Part shown: one piece after another, positions 6,826 through 15,038 of the stretch
Position numbering within the stretch: the first letter of the stretch is position 1
Layout: each line of letters opens with the position of its first letter
From: Microcaldota archaeon
Lineage (GTDB): Archaea; Micrarchaeota; Micrarchaeia; Micrarchaeales; Micrarchaeaceae
Assembly: GCA_028866715.1 (NCBI GenBank)
Contig: JAGWHO010000002.1
Coordinates: forward strand, 1 to 64,000
Direction: 5' to 3'
DNA length: 64,000 bases
Translations under genes and position numbers: made by a program
Notes under the pieces: model-generated
The model's input: the letters and a program-made list of their open reading frames with translations, nothing else
Told to the model about the DNA's origin: nothing
Databases searched by the model: none

Positions 6826-6833
6826 TTTAAATA
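6826..6833 (-). promoter_or_regulatory. TATA box of the 5S rRNA gene
   Basis: TATTTAAA on the minus strand is centred about 26 bp upstream of the 5S 5' end at 6803, the canonical archaeal spacing. Confidence 0.6.
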
Positions 6834-6855
6834 GCTTACAGGATTAACGGAACTC

Positions 6856-8172
6856 TCAGGCTTTGTGCATGCGGGACCCCTTCGCTTCCCTGTAGACGTA
6901 ATAGGATATGAATGCTATGGTTATCGAGCCGAGCACGACGGAGAACCCGGCATTCTCTAGCATGAAAAGCAGCCAGAGTATCACGCTCTGCTCCAATATC
7001 TGCCGTTTGTGCTGCGCTATGCCATGCTCTATGTTCCTGTCGGAAAGCCTTGTCCAGACCTTCGTTGCTATGAGCACTATGACAAGTGCGACTACTGCAT
7101 AGACTGCCACATGCGCCCACTCCGGAATCATTACTGCAGAGCCGTTGGGCAGCACCAGCCGCGACGAGCTGGACGCCATGTACAGGAGATAGCTGTTATA
7201 GTCCCCAAGGCCGCCGAGACCTACGGAATACGATATCGGCCAGATTGCGGATATCAGGTACCTGATGCCACCTACTAGATATGTTGACCCTAAGACTCCT
7301 GCGCTTTGCAGCGCTATGAACTGGCCGAGATACGAGCTGCTGCCCAAAGCAGAGGCAATCGCGTTCAGTATCGAATCTATTATTCTGAGCATGAAAGTGT
7401 AGGAGTATACCGCGAAGAAGCTCACAGACAGGAAATTCAGCGGGAACCTGGCGCCTATGCCGTGCGCGAGCCTGTGCGCTGACTCGTTTGCCGGACCGTA
7501 GCGCCTTATTACCTTGAGCGTAATCCAGAATATTGCCGCAAGCGCGATCAGGGGCACGTACTGCAGCCCCGCGCATGATATTGATGCCGCTCCGCCATTG
7601 CCTATGCACGACGCAGCGCTTCCGGTCTGTACAGCAAATATTATGATGAACTGTATGGCGAATGCCGCGAGTATGAATAGATTTATTCCGGAAGTGAAGC
7701 TGTACTTGTAGAGCAGCTCGTCAAGGTATATCACTGCCAGGCCGGCAATCAGCAGCTGTATGAATACGACAGGATACATCTGCATGGTGCTCTGGTCAAT
7801 CACTGGGAGGACTGACGCTATGGCAATCGCGAATATTATCATTGCCAGCTTGACGCGCCTCTGGAACATGACCTTCTCTTCCGGTTTTGTGAAATCGGTC
7901 TTCAGCCTTGATGCGCCGGCATACAGCATCGTCAGGAACGATATGATTATGATGGAGGTGAGCCCTGCAGACGCAAGACCTGTGCTGCCGAGCTGCCAGA
8001 CCCAGAAGAACGAGTTCTGCGGATTGTTCGTCCCGAACGGGTATAGCAGGTATAACGCAGCGAAAATTGCAACGCCGAGCACCGCATAGCCGAGCTTCGC
8101 CTTGAAAGATAGCTGTGTCGACGGGCCCTTTATCTCAGGTATCGCATTCGCAATGGCGTTGAATATTCCCAT
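6856..8172 (-). CDS. secY: Protein translocase subunit SecY
   Basis: A 438-residue multi-pass membrane protein, the channel-forming subunit of the Sec translocon. The N-terminus IPEIKGPSTQLSFKAKLGYA matches the SecY segment before TM1, and IYLDELLYKYSFTSGINLF (about residues 149-167) matches the conserved LDE-x-(V)-x-KYG-x-GSG-x-S-L region. About ten hydrophobic spans are present. It is diverged from other archaeal SecY. It starts 4 bp after a small zinc protein and sits apart from the usual uL15-secY-adk cluster. Confidence 0.85.
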   Translation of the reverse strand: MGIFNAIANAIPEIKGPSTQLSFKAKLGYAVLGVAIFAALYLLYPFGTNNPQNSFFWVWQLGSTGLASAGLTSIIIISFLTMLYAGASRLKTDFTKPEEKVMFQRRVKLAMIIFAIAIASVLPVIDQSTMQMYPVVFIQLLIAGLAVIYLDELLYKYSFTSGINLFILAAFAIQFIIIFAVQTGSAASCIGNGGAASISCAGLQYVPLIALAAIFWITLKVIRRYGPANESAHRLAHGIGARFPLNFLSVSFFAVYSYTFMLRIIDSILNAIASALGSSSYLGQFIALQSAGVLGSTYLVGGIRYLISAIWPISYSVGLGGLGDYNSYLLYMASSSSRLVLPNGSAVMIPEWAHVAVYAVVALVIVLIATKVWTRLSDRNIEHGIAQHKRQILEQSVILWLLFMLENAGFSVVLGSITIAFISYYVYREAKGSRMHKA

Positions 8173-8176
8173 ACTC

Positions 8177-8326
8177 TCACTTCATCTGCCTTCCTCTCCC
8201 ACACACGTCGCATATGCCCTTTCCCTTTACGAAGTGTTTCTCGCATGTGGGCCTTCCGCACATGCTGCACGTCCTGTGCGTTATCGCACCGCATATGTGG
8301 CAGAGCTTATTTGGCAACGCTTCCAC
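8177..8326 (-). CDS. Small Cys-rich zinc-finger protein
   Basis: A 49-residue protein starting with GTG at 8326, inside the end of the primase gene; a TTG at 8317 is possible. It has ordered Cys pairs: CHIC, CSMC, a CEKH that adds a Cys and a His, then CDVC. This matches a two-zinc cross-brace finger of the HIT/treble-clef kind. It overlaps the primase stop and ends 4 bp before secY, so the three genes form one operon. Too short to name; probably binds protein or RNA. Confidence 0.6.
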   Translation of the reverse strand: MEALPNKLCHICGAITHRTCSMCGRPTCEKHFVKGKGICDVCGRGRQMK

Positions 8327-9272
8327 CAAGTATAGCTTCTAGCGTATCCCCTAAAAGAGCTTTCGCATTCTCAAGCTTCAGCGGCTTCATGCCCTTCTTC
8401 TTCGCGTATTCGCACTGGTATCGAATGTATCGTTCTGTCACGTTCGTGTGCGGGTCTATCGTCTTGCACCTTTCTATGTAGTCGTTGATTATCTTCGTTG
8501 CCTGATCGACGCTCAGGCCCTTTATCGTTGTGAGATACGGCGCGAGTATCAGGTTCACGGTCCTGTGCCTCACGTCCGAGATCGGCATCTCAAGAAGCCT
8601 GTCTATCCATGAATCTGTCTTTGCGTATGCCTTTTCAGTTACCGGGAGGTTGAACTTCTGCTGCTTCGCATAAGCCACAACCTCTGGCGGAAGTTCCGAT
8701 GCCTTTATCGGAAGGCCTTTCATAATCTCTTTTGCTATGGCTATGCCGAGAAGCCTGGCTGCCGCGCTCTTGTACAGTATGATCACGCCGTGGCTGAGCC
8801 TCTGGTTGGCGAGCTCCATGCCCTTTGCGTTGGTCGAGTATTTCAAGAAATCATCAAAGCTTATGGTGAGCTCGTCTGCGGTTGTCTTTGACATGCCCTG
8901 CGCCACTGTGCCTGTCATGCCTATGCCGAGCTCCGTTGCAAGATGGAGGATCTCATCCTTTGCAGCAGCGTTGATGACGAACTCCGACCTTCGCGCCTCT
9001 GCCCTTGCGTAATGCCTTGTAAGAACAGGATTCTTTATTGCGCTGAGGAGCATGCGCGCGTAGATGTATGTGGTGATATAATCTTCTTTGATTGAGCGTA
9101 TGTTGATGTCCTTGTACTCTATCATGCCCGTTAGCGACTCGTCTATCCGCCTCTTGCCTGCCTCAAGGTACTTGATGCTGATGACGTTCTGTGGGAATGA
9201 TGCCGCTGACTCCTTCGCCTCCTTCGAGAACGGGTACTTGTAAGAGAAGTCCAGCTTTTCTCTCTCGTTCAT
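8307..9272 (-). CDS. priL: DNA primase large (non-catalytic) subunit-like protein
   Basis: A 321-residue protein. Residues about 9-110 look like the helical N-terminal domain of archaeal PriL (SYKYPFSKEAKE near the start, then YARMLLSAI and RHYARAEARRSEF). The C-terminal part (about 245-305) reads HRTVNLILAPYLTTIKGLS and resembles the PriX/PriL-CTD-like helical module. Only two Cys are present in that part, so the four-Cys [4Fe-4S] cluster of canonical PriL cannot form. It starts 1 bp after the PCD gene. The catalytic PriS is not in the window. Confidence 0.6.
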   Translation of the reverse strand: MNEREKLDFSYKYPFSKEAKESAASFPQNVISIKYLEAGKRRIDESLTGMIEYKDINIRSIKEDYITTYIYARMLLSAIKNPVLTRHYARAEARRSEFVINAAAKDEILHLATELGIGMTGTVAQGMSKTTADELTISFDDFLKYSTNAKGMELANQRLSHGVIILYKSAAARLLGIAIAKEIMKGLPIKASELPPEVVAYAKQQKFNLPVTEKAYAKTDSWIDRLLEMPISDVRHRTVNLILAPYLTTIKGLSVDQATKIINDYIERCKTIDPHTNVTERYIRYQCEYAKKKGMKPLKLENAKALLGDTLEAILGGSVAK

Positions 9273-9273
9273 C

Positions 9274-9582
9274 TCAATCCTTCAGGTTAAGTATTCTCTT
9301 CCTGTGCTTCTTCACTGCCGTGTTTATCTTGCCAGCCATTGCTATGTCCTTGCTCGTCAAGCCGCCGGCGTCATGCGTTGTCAATGTCAATGTGAGCCTC
9401 TTCCAGCTCACCTCCATGTCTGGATGGTGCTGCTCCTTTTCTGCTGTGACTGCTATCGCGTCTATGAACCTTATGCAGTCAGGGAAGCTGTCGAAGTCTA
9501 GGAATAGGGTTATCTTCCCGTCTTTCAGCCTCCAGTGGCTTGGGAGCCGTCTCTTGGCCTCTGAGGCGCTCAAGACATTCAT
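9274..9582 (-). CDS. Pterin-4a-carbinolamine dehydratase-like protein
   Basis: A 102-residue PCD/DCoH-family protein. The signature E-K-x-x-H-H-P-x(5)-W (residues about 48-60; His52, His53, Pro54, Trp60) and the later T-T-H-D (His70, Asp71) are intact. Family members dehydrate 4a-hydroxy-tetrahydropterin or act in molybdopterin-related steps; the archaeal role is unclear. It is first in a minus-strand run with the primase, the zinc protein and secY. Confidence 0.85.
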   Translation of the reverse strand: MNVLSASEAKRRLPSHWRLKDGKITLFLDFDSFPDCIRFIDAIAVTAEKEQHHPDMEVSWKRLTLTLTTHDAGGLTSKDIAMAGKINTAVKKHRKRILNLKD

Positions 9583-9629
9583 GGTAAGCTTTCGTATTTG
9601 AAGATTTAAAACCTTCCGTGGGCCTGACG

Positions 9630-11360
9630 CTAAGTTCCTTGGAATAAGTGTATAAAAGAATTGATGGCATTACCTATTGCAGTTGCTATGGAGCTAAGGA
9701 TATGGCCCGATGATGCTTTGTTTTCTGCTTGAATTATTGTAGACGATGTGGTCGCATTTACTGGTATGGAGGTTGTGGCGCCTGACGTTGATTGGTTATT
9801 TCGTGGGGTATTGAAGCTTGATGGATAGCAATTCGGTGCTTCCGGATGGTTGCTGCAGTATGACAGGTAGGTGGTCTGGTTGTAAGAGACCGCAGGTGTA
9901 GGCGTTCCGGATGCGGGCTGCTGGTTTACTGCCGGTTTCCCGTTCTGGGTAATGAAAGTGCCGTTGCTGTATGTTGCTATAAGACTGCCTGCGTTGTCGC
10001 CCCCTGCCACGGAGGCCCCGTTGGTCGAATTGTAAAACAAGATTGTTGGATTTTCTTCGGCGTGTCCTGTGATGTAGACTGACGGGCCGGACAACCATTC
10101 CTCCGATACCAAGATCCCCTTTGGTTTGTATTGATTTTCTGAAGTGTACACCACTGGCTGCTCACTGAGATAGTTTGGGTTTTTATGCCACCATTCGGTC
10201 AATAGACCTGTGTAGAACCCGTTTTTGTTGCTAAGAGAGCCCTCGAATGCATGCGCAGTGGCATTGTTAGGGTAAAGGGTTGCTGAAGCCCCGGTTTCCA
10301 GATCTTTAGCGCCCATGACCACCTCTTTGTTTGTGATTGAGAGGTTGAGGACTACTGTGTCGGTCGGATTTATCGGCTTGGAGAGCTGTATAAACCTGGT
10401 GGTGCCAACTATGTTGCCGTTTGGCAGGAAAGTTGCATAGCATATGCTATACCCTGTAGTGGTTGGCCAGTTATAGCATATGCCGATCTGGTACCAGTAT
10501 CCGGTGTCGGTCACACCGTTCAGAAAATAGCCTGGGCCGATGCCGTCAGGATCCGACTGCTGTGTCGGGATTATGCCGTACTGCAAGTCGGTCGTATTCT
10601 GAGCGAATTCTACGTTTATTTGCGTTACATACTGCGGCGATGTTGTTGGATATATGGCATTGACTGAATATGCCGTATAATTTGCCTGTGTGACCGATTG
10701 ATTGGAATGGATTCCTGGAGGGTTGCAACTGGGGGATTGCGGATTTGAATCGCAATATGTGATGTAGTAAGAGTACGGGTAATCCGCGCAGTAAGTGGTG
10801 TTTGGATATCTGTTGCAGTAATTGCAATATGCAGACCCATTGAAAGCAGTACACCACTGCATTGAAATATTGCGTGTTGGGTACACAGTTGTAGTATAGT
10901 AAGTTGTGGTATTTGTGTACCCTGCTGGATGGCAATACGATGATGATGGATTTGCATCGCAATAAGCAATATATGATGAGTATGGATAATTTTTGCAATA
11001 TGTTGTATTGGGATTTGTGCTACAGTAATTGCAATATGCCGACCCGAAATACGCATAGCACCATTCGATTGTGGTGCTATAAAATACCGTAGTTGACGCT
11101 GTTGTACTAGGCACGGTTGTGTTGTAGTATACAGTTGTGCTTGCGACGGTGGTATTATAGTGAGGGTAGTAAATGGTTGTGTAATAAGTTGTGGTACTGA
11201 GATTATAGTGCATTGTGGTTGAGTAGTTTGAATATGTGTTTAGGACGTGGGGAGCATATCCTCCATATACAATCGAGGGGAAGCAAGATAAAGAGACTGC
11301 TACGGCAATACCGATGGTCAGTAGACTTGCGTTCTCGATTAGATCGCATTTCCGGGCCAT
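9630..11360 (-). CDS. Secreted or surface glycoprotein with Cys-rich tandem repeats
   Basis: A 576-residue protein with an N-terminal hydrophobic signal or anchor (about residues 11-30), then a Thr/Tyr/Asn-rich stretch full of N-x-T/S sequons (NTTV, NTTT). Two 48-residue repeats follow, each with six Cys at identical spacing (C-x8-C-x2-C-x8-C-x11-C-x8-C). A roughly 300-residue beta-rich domain and a third partial repeat (YCSNHPEAPNC) come next, and the end is amphipathic. A TATA box at 11381-11388 lies about 25 bp before ATG 11360. It is a likely AglB and VKOR substrate; function unknown. Confidence 0.65.
   Translation of the reverse strand: MARKCDLIENASLLTIGIAVAVSLSCFPSIVYGGYAPHVLNTYSNYSTTMHYNLSTTTYYTTIYYPHYNTTVASTTVYYNTTVPSTTASTTVFYSTTIEWCYAYFGSAYCNYCSTNPNTTYCKNYPYSSYIAYCDANPSSSYCHPAGYTNTTTYYTTTVYPTRNISMQWCTAFNGSAYCNYCNRYPNTTYCADYPYSYYITYCDSNPQSPSCNPPGIHSNQSVTQANYTAYSVNAIYPTTSPQYVTQINVEFAQNTTDLQYGIIPTQQSDPDGIGPGYFLNGVTDTGYWYQIGICYNWPTTTGYSICYATFLPNGNIVGTTRFIQLSKPINPTDTVVLNLSITNKEVVMGAKDLETGASATLYPNNATAHAFEGSLSNKNGFYTGLLTEWWHKNPNYLSEQPVVYTSENQYKPKGILVSEEWLSGPSVYITGHAEENPTILFYNSTNGASVAGGDNAGSLIATYSNGTFITQNGKPAVNQQPASGTPTPAVSYNQTTYLSYCSNHPEAPNCYPSSFNTPRNNQSTSGATTSIPVNATTSSTIIQAENKASSGHILSSIATAIGNAINSFIHLFQGT
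10713..10856 (-). repeat. Cys-rich protein repeat, unit 2
   Basis: Encodes 48 residues beginning WCTAFNGSAYC and ending CNPPG. The six Cys positions (2, 11, 14, 23, 35, 44) equal those of unit 1. Confidence 0.75.
10920..11063 (-). repeat. Cys-rich protein repeat, unit 1
   Basis: Encodes 48 residues beginning WCYAYFGSAYC and ending CHPAG. Cys positions match unit 2, with about 60% residue identity. Confidence 0.75.
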
Positions 11361-11421
11361 AGGTGAATATTACCGATATAAATATAAAAGCCGATAAGAG
11401 AGTATTATACGCTTGTTCTTC

Positions 11422-11494
11422 GGGGCTATACGCTAACCTGGTAGACTGCCAGATTCGGGTTCTGGTCATCTGGGTTCAAATCCCAGTAGCCCCA
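11422..11494 (+). tRNA. tRNA-Pro (anticodon CGG)
   Basis: Acceptor GGGGCTA pairs perfectly with TAGCCCC, followed by discriminator A. The anticodon stem CCAGA/TCTGG holds loop TTCGGGT, giving anticodon CGG with G37. The T arm CTGGG-TTCAAAT-CCCAG is perfect. The D stem is weak: of CGCT against GACT only two pairs form, one of them a wobble. No intron and no encoded CCA. Confidence 0.85.
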
Positions 11495-11498
11495 TAAA

Positions 11499-12245
11499 TC
11501 AAGAGTTCACTGCGAGCTTGTTCTTGAGCACAAGCATCTCGAAGTCTATGCCTGTCTGGCCCGAGGCAAGCCTGGCCGCGTTTGTCTCCTCGACCTTCTT
11601 CCTGAGCTGGCTCGCCCTTTGTGTGGCAATGCACTTTCCGTTCCTGTCTATCGTTATTATGCCCTTGGAAAGAAGGTAGGTTATGTGCTCCAGGTCGCTA
11701 CCTGCGGCGGTCTCCGCATTAGGCAATTTGAGCGTGTCGAAGAGTATCCTCATGTCTGCCAGGTCGCTACCTGCCTCTGTAAGGGCGAGCAACCCATCGC
11801 CTTGAGGGTACAGCATGTCTGTGCGCAGCAGTATGTCAATAACATCGTCCATCTGCTGCTTGCCCGTACCGGTAATCCCGTTGTAAAGCTCGTCGATCTT
11901 CACGGCACCGTTCTCAGGCAGGATTTGTATTATCGGGTCCTTTATTACTATGGTATCGTCCCCTATCGCTACGCAATTTCCAAGACATGCGACTGCCTCT
12001 TCAACGGCATCGCCCAGTTGCTCGTCTGTGAGGCTTGAACCCTTGTCTTCAACGTTGCCGCGTATCAGCTCCGTGAACGCGGAATAGGTCATAGCCTTCC
12101 CAAGGATCTTGCCCTGGAGCACGCTTATCCTGTAGGCCGCGCTGCTCTCGAAGTTGCCGCCCTTGATGTCCCTGAGCAATTTGACATATGCGCCAAGCTC
12201 GTGCGCCTCTTCGTCCGTTATCTCTGATAGCTGCCGTGCACCCAT
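11499..12245 (-). CDS. Hypothetical protein, distant paralogue of the 270-aa protein nearby
   Basis: A 248-residue soluble helical protein. The N-terminus (SEITDEEAHELGAYV and SSAAYRISVLQGKIL) matches the spacing and residues of the 270-residue protein at 12.6-13.4 kb. The middle (VKIDELYNGITGTGKQQMDDVIDILL) looks like a winged-helix segment. A TATA-like AATAAATAT about 30 bp before ATG 12245 supports the start. Family not recognised; a DNA-binding role is possible but unproven. Confidence 0.5.
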   Translation of the reverse strand: MGARQLSEITDEEAHELGAYVKLLRDIKGGNFESSAAYRISVLQGKILGKAMTYSAFTELIRGNVEDKGSSLTDEQLGDAVEEAVACLGNCVAIGDDTIVIKDPIIQILPENGAVKIDELYNGITGTGKQQMDDVIDILLRTDMLYPQGDGLLALTEAGSDLADMRILFDTLKLPNAETAAGSDLEHITYLLSKGIITIDRNGKCIATQRASQLRKKVEETNAARLASGQTGIDFEMLVLKNKLAVNS

Positions 12246-12334
12246 GAAAATTCCTCTGTTCTTAGAGATATTTATTGATTCTGTACGCAGTAGCAGACCG
12301 ATTTGGTTAAATATTGGTAGTGAGAGGCACTGCC

Positions 12335-12571
12335 ATGGACGTACTTGAGCCAGGAATCTACGAGCATTACAAGGGCAAGCAGTACAGAGTCATAGGCACA
12401 GCCAGGCACAGCGAACGCCCTGAAGAGCTGTTCGTTGTGTACCAGGCGCTGTATGACAGCAAGGAGTTCGGAAACAACGCGATATGGATAAGACCGCTTG
12501 CGATGTTCGTAGAGAAGGTGCCGTTGGACGGGAGGCTAGTGCCAAGATTCAGGCTTATTGAGAAGGAGTAG
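12335..12571 (+). CDS. DUF1653 family protein
   Basis: A 78-residue protein matching the DUF1653 pattern: G-x-Y-x-H-Y-K-G-x-x-Y (residues 8-18), HSERPEELFVVYQALY, the aromatic W-I-R-P-L-x-M-F and a final R-F-R-L-I. The family is widespread in bacteria and of unknown function. I chose ATG 12335 because TTAAATA at 12305-12311 lies about 27 bp upstream, so the gene is leaderless. Its presence in an archaeon suggests transfer. Confidence 0.8.
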   Translation: MDVLEPGIYEHYKGKQYRVIGTARHSERPEELFVVYQALYDSKEFGNNAIWIRPLAMFVEKVPLDGRLVPRFRLIEKE

Positions 12572-12583
12572 GTCCGCCTGTTT

Positions 12584-13396
12584 TCACGGAACCCACCATT
12601 GGGTGTCTCCTGCGATTAGCTTGCGCGCCATTTCGAGGGCCAGCCTGCCCTTTTCCCCAAGGTCGAAGCCCTCCTCTCTTGCAGCGCGCTCGATGTCGTC
12701 GACAAAATCCTTGATCTTTTCAGGCACTATGTCTATGAGTCCTGATTCTTCAATGCATATCAGGCCCTTCCACTTGAGCGCCATCAGGCTTTCGTTCATG
12801 CTGTCTGTCAGCTCGCGGTCTGTTACCCCGTACTTTGAGATATCGCCATAGTCAAATACCTGTTTGCCTATTTTGAGGCTGTCCTTTACGTTCTTCCCAT
12901 ACGATGACAGCGTCATTTGGAGCAACAGCACGTTAGCGAATACTTCTGTAAGCTCGAAGTTCCCGTCCTCGCCTATCCTCATCTCGCCGCTTACAAGGCT
13001 AGTCTCGTACTCGTCTGCCAGCTGCATTGCCTCGTTTGTGCCCCTGAGCGCTTGGAGCTTGAGCGTGAACGGAGTGGCGAGATGCGCGGCATCGGCCTCT
13101 ATGAACGGATATTGCAGCACCAGCTTGCCGCTTATCTCCTTTATTGCGCCTATGGACTTCATGAGCTTGACCCACTTGTCTATGCTGCTTTGATCTACGG
13201 GGTTGGGCGTCTTTGCTGTGAGTATTCCGTTTGCCACCTCTTCTATGATGCGAGGGTCTGCGGCCTTCCTTAGCAGCTTGGATTGGAGCGCGGCTGCTGA
13301 CTTGGCATCTTCCTTATCAACCGGCGCCGCGCCGACAATCAGGCCGAGCTCGAACGCCTCTGCCTTTGTGATGTCGGAATGTTCTAGTCTGGACAT
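12584..13396 (-). CDS. Hypothetical protein, 270 aa, paralogue of the 248-aa protein
   Basis: A soluble helical protein whose N-terminus (HSDITKAEAFELGLIV, then KSAAALQSKLLRKA) parallels the 248-residue protein at 11.5-12.2 kb. No catalytic motif is visible, and the fold could be a set of winged helices. I start at ATG 13396 because a TATA-like CTATAAGTATT around 13426-13436 is about 35 bp upstream; the longer frame to 13468 would include the promoter. Confidence 0.5.
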   Translation of the reverse strand: MSRLEHSDITKAEAFELGLIVGAAPVDKEDAKSAAALQSKLLRKAADPRIIEEVANGILTAKTPNPVDQSSIDKWVKLMKSIGAIKEISGKLVLQYPFIEADAAHLATPFTLKLQALRGTNEAMQLADEYETSLVSGEMRIGEDGNFELTEVFANVLLLQMTLSSYGKNVKDSLKIGKQVFDYGDISKYGVTDRELTDSMNESLMALKWKGLICIEESGLIDIVPEKIKDFVDDIERAAREEGFDLGEKGRLALEMARKLIAGDTQWWVP

Positions 13397-13474
13397 GTTC
13401 CACAGCACTATCCTCTGGCTCTGGAAATACTTATAGATTGCTTTTGCAGCCTTTCCTGCCAGAATCAATCTAAT

Positions 13475-14155
13475 TTACCTGAGGGGCGAGTAGTACCTCC
13501 TGAGCCTGAGCAACGACGAGAACATCCTTGCCGATGTCCTGAACTTGCTCTGCGAGATTCCGCTGCCTGATTCCTCGTGTATCCACGTTATCGGCACTCC
13601 CTTTATCGTGCCTCCCGCCCTCTTGACCGAGTATATGAGGTTCACGTCAAATGCGAAATCGGTTACCTGCATCTGGTTCAATATGCTCTTTATGAAAGCC
13701 ACCCTGAACGCCTTGCAGCCTGCCTGGTAGTCTCCCACGTATGCGATGCTAGGGAACATCAGCTTCACCAGAAGCTTGTATACAGAGTGCAGCGCCTGCC
13801 TGCCTTGAGGCTGGCTCTTCATGTCTTTTCTTATGCCGACTGTGAGGTCTGCCCTGCCCGCTTCGGATGCCATCCGCTTCAGGTCGGGTATCGTTGTAGG
13901 CATATCTGCATCAATGAACATTCCGTTCGTCTTTCCGGCCCTCTTTATCCCCTCGAATATGGCTCCCCCTTTGCCGAGCCTGTGCCTGAAGGTGTAGACC
14001 TTTACGCCGAATTTCCTTGCTACTTGAGGAGTCCTGTCCCTGCCGTCGCACACAACGATTATCTCCGCTTTTGGGAACGCCTTTGTTATCTTGCCCAGCG
14101 TCCCGGCTATCCTTTTCTCCTCGTTATATGCAGGGATTATTATGCTCAGGTCCAT
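13475..14155 (-). CDS. Family 2 glycosyltransferase (dolichyl-phosphate sugar transferase-like)
   Basis: A 226-residue GT-A fold glycosyltransferase without membrane spans. SIIIPAYNEEKRI opens the nucleotide-binding fold, VVCDGRDRT is the first Asp motif, FIDADMPT carries the D-x-D metal site (about residues 80-84), and DYQAGCKAF is the acceptor motif. Soluble relatives (Dpm1/Alg5-like) charge dolichyl phosphate with a sugar, which would feed the AglB pathway encoded 4 kb away. Sugar and acceptor are not known. Confidence 0.8.
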   Translation of the reverse strand: MDLSIIIPAYNEEKRIAGTLGKITKAFPKAEIIVVCDGRDRTPQVARKFGVKVYTFRHRLGKGGAIFEGIKRAGKTNGMFIDADMPTTIPDLKRMASEAGRADLTVGIRKDMKSQPQGRQALHSVYKLLVKLMFPSIAYVGDYQAGCKAFRVAFIKSILNQMQVTDFAFDVNLIYSVKRAGGTIKGVPITWIHEESGSGISQSKFRTSARMFSSLLRLRRYYSPLR

Positions 14156-14272
14156 CTAAGGCACGGTCAGTAGAGCTAATGGCAGCAATGGTTTATAAGC
14201 CATATTGCGCTCTGGACTTAGGATAATGCCGCTTTTGTATATACATTTTTATGCCTTCTTACCCTTAATTAT

Positions 14273-14287
14273 ATCACTAATTGTGAT
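14273..14287. promoter_or_regulatory. Inverted repeat between TATA and start of pcn (PCNA)
   Basis: ATCAC-TAATT-GTGAT forms a 5-bp inverted repeat 6 bp before the PCNA ATG and after an AT-rich TTAATTATAT element. It is placed where a repressor could block initiation. Short, so it may be chance. Confidence 0.3.
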
Positions 14288-14292
14288 GCCGT

Positions 14293-15036
14293 ATGTTCGA
14301 CATAAAGATAGATGACGCTAGATACTGGAAGAACTGCATTGACTCTATCGTGAGTCTCATAGACGAGGGCGCATTTAACATAACGAAGGAGGGCATATCG
14401 CTCAAGACCATGGACCCTTCTGGGATAAGCATGGTGTATTTCAGCATACCCAACAAGGCGTTCTCGAAATTCGATGTCGACAAGAGCGCGACTATTGGAT
14501 TGAACCTCGAGAACCTGAGCAAGATACTTGCCAGCACAAGGAACAACGAGCAGCTCACGATGAAGGAGAGCGGCAACAAGGTAGCAATCGAGTTCATAGG
14601 CCAGAACTCAAGAAGGAGGTTCAAGCTTCCTATGATTGATGTGAAGAAGGATGCGGATAAGGAGCCGAAGATAGAGTTTGATTCTACGGTTGAAGTGAAA
14701 TCAGATTCGATGAGGGAGATGCTCAAGGACGCGCTCCTGCTTTCAACTTACATAGGCTTCAAGGCGGAAAAGGACGCGTTCCACGTGCTCGCAAAGGGCG
14801 ATCCGGGAGAGCTTGAGGAGGAGCACACGAACAACACTGATGTAATAAAGAAGCTCAGCGTATCTAAGGGAGCGTCCGCGACGTTCAACCTAGATTATCT
14901 TGAGAGGATGATAAGCGCCTGCCCGAGCAATTCGAACATAACGCTTTCCCTCAAGACCGAGGAGCCGCTGAAAGTCGAATACAAGATAGGAGATGCCAAT
15001 ATCGCATACTTCTTGGCGCCGTATATGGAGAGTTAA
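14293..15036 (+). CDS. pcn: DNA polymerase sliding clamp (PCNA)
   Basis: A 247-residue PCNA, the homotrimeric clamp that tethers polymerase, ligase and FEN1. The family signatures are clear: ISLKTMDPSGISMVYFSI (about residues 36-53, the D-x-S/A-x-V-x-L region), the central linker LPMIDVKKD (about 117-125), and the C-terminal YKIGDANIAYFLAPYMES that packs next to the partner-binding pocket. Length is standard. The start looks leaderless. A membrane protein gene follows by 2 bp. Confidence 0.95.
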   Translation: MFDIKIDDARYWKNCIDSIVSLIDEGAFNITKEGISLKTMDPSGISMVYFSIPNKAFSKFDVDKSATIGLNLENLSKILASTRNNEQLTMKESGNKVAIEFIGQNSRRRFKLPMIDVKKDADKEPKIEFDSTVEVKSDSMREMLKDALLLSTYIGFKAEKDAFHVLAKGDPGELEEEHTNNTDVIKKLSVSKGASATFNLDYLERMISACPSNSNITLSLKTEEPLKVEYKIGDANIAYFLAPYMES

Positions 15037-15038
15037 GC

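Noticed and set aside
9796-11056. Long alternative frames opposite or within the Cys-repeat protein gene
   Set aside because: They are low-complexity shadows of the repetitive coding sequence (His/Ile-rich products) with no start context.
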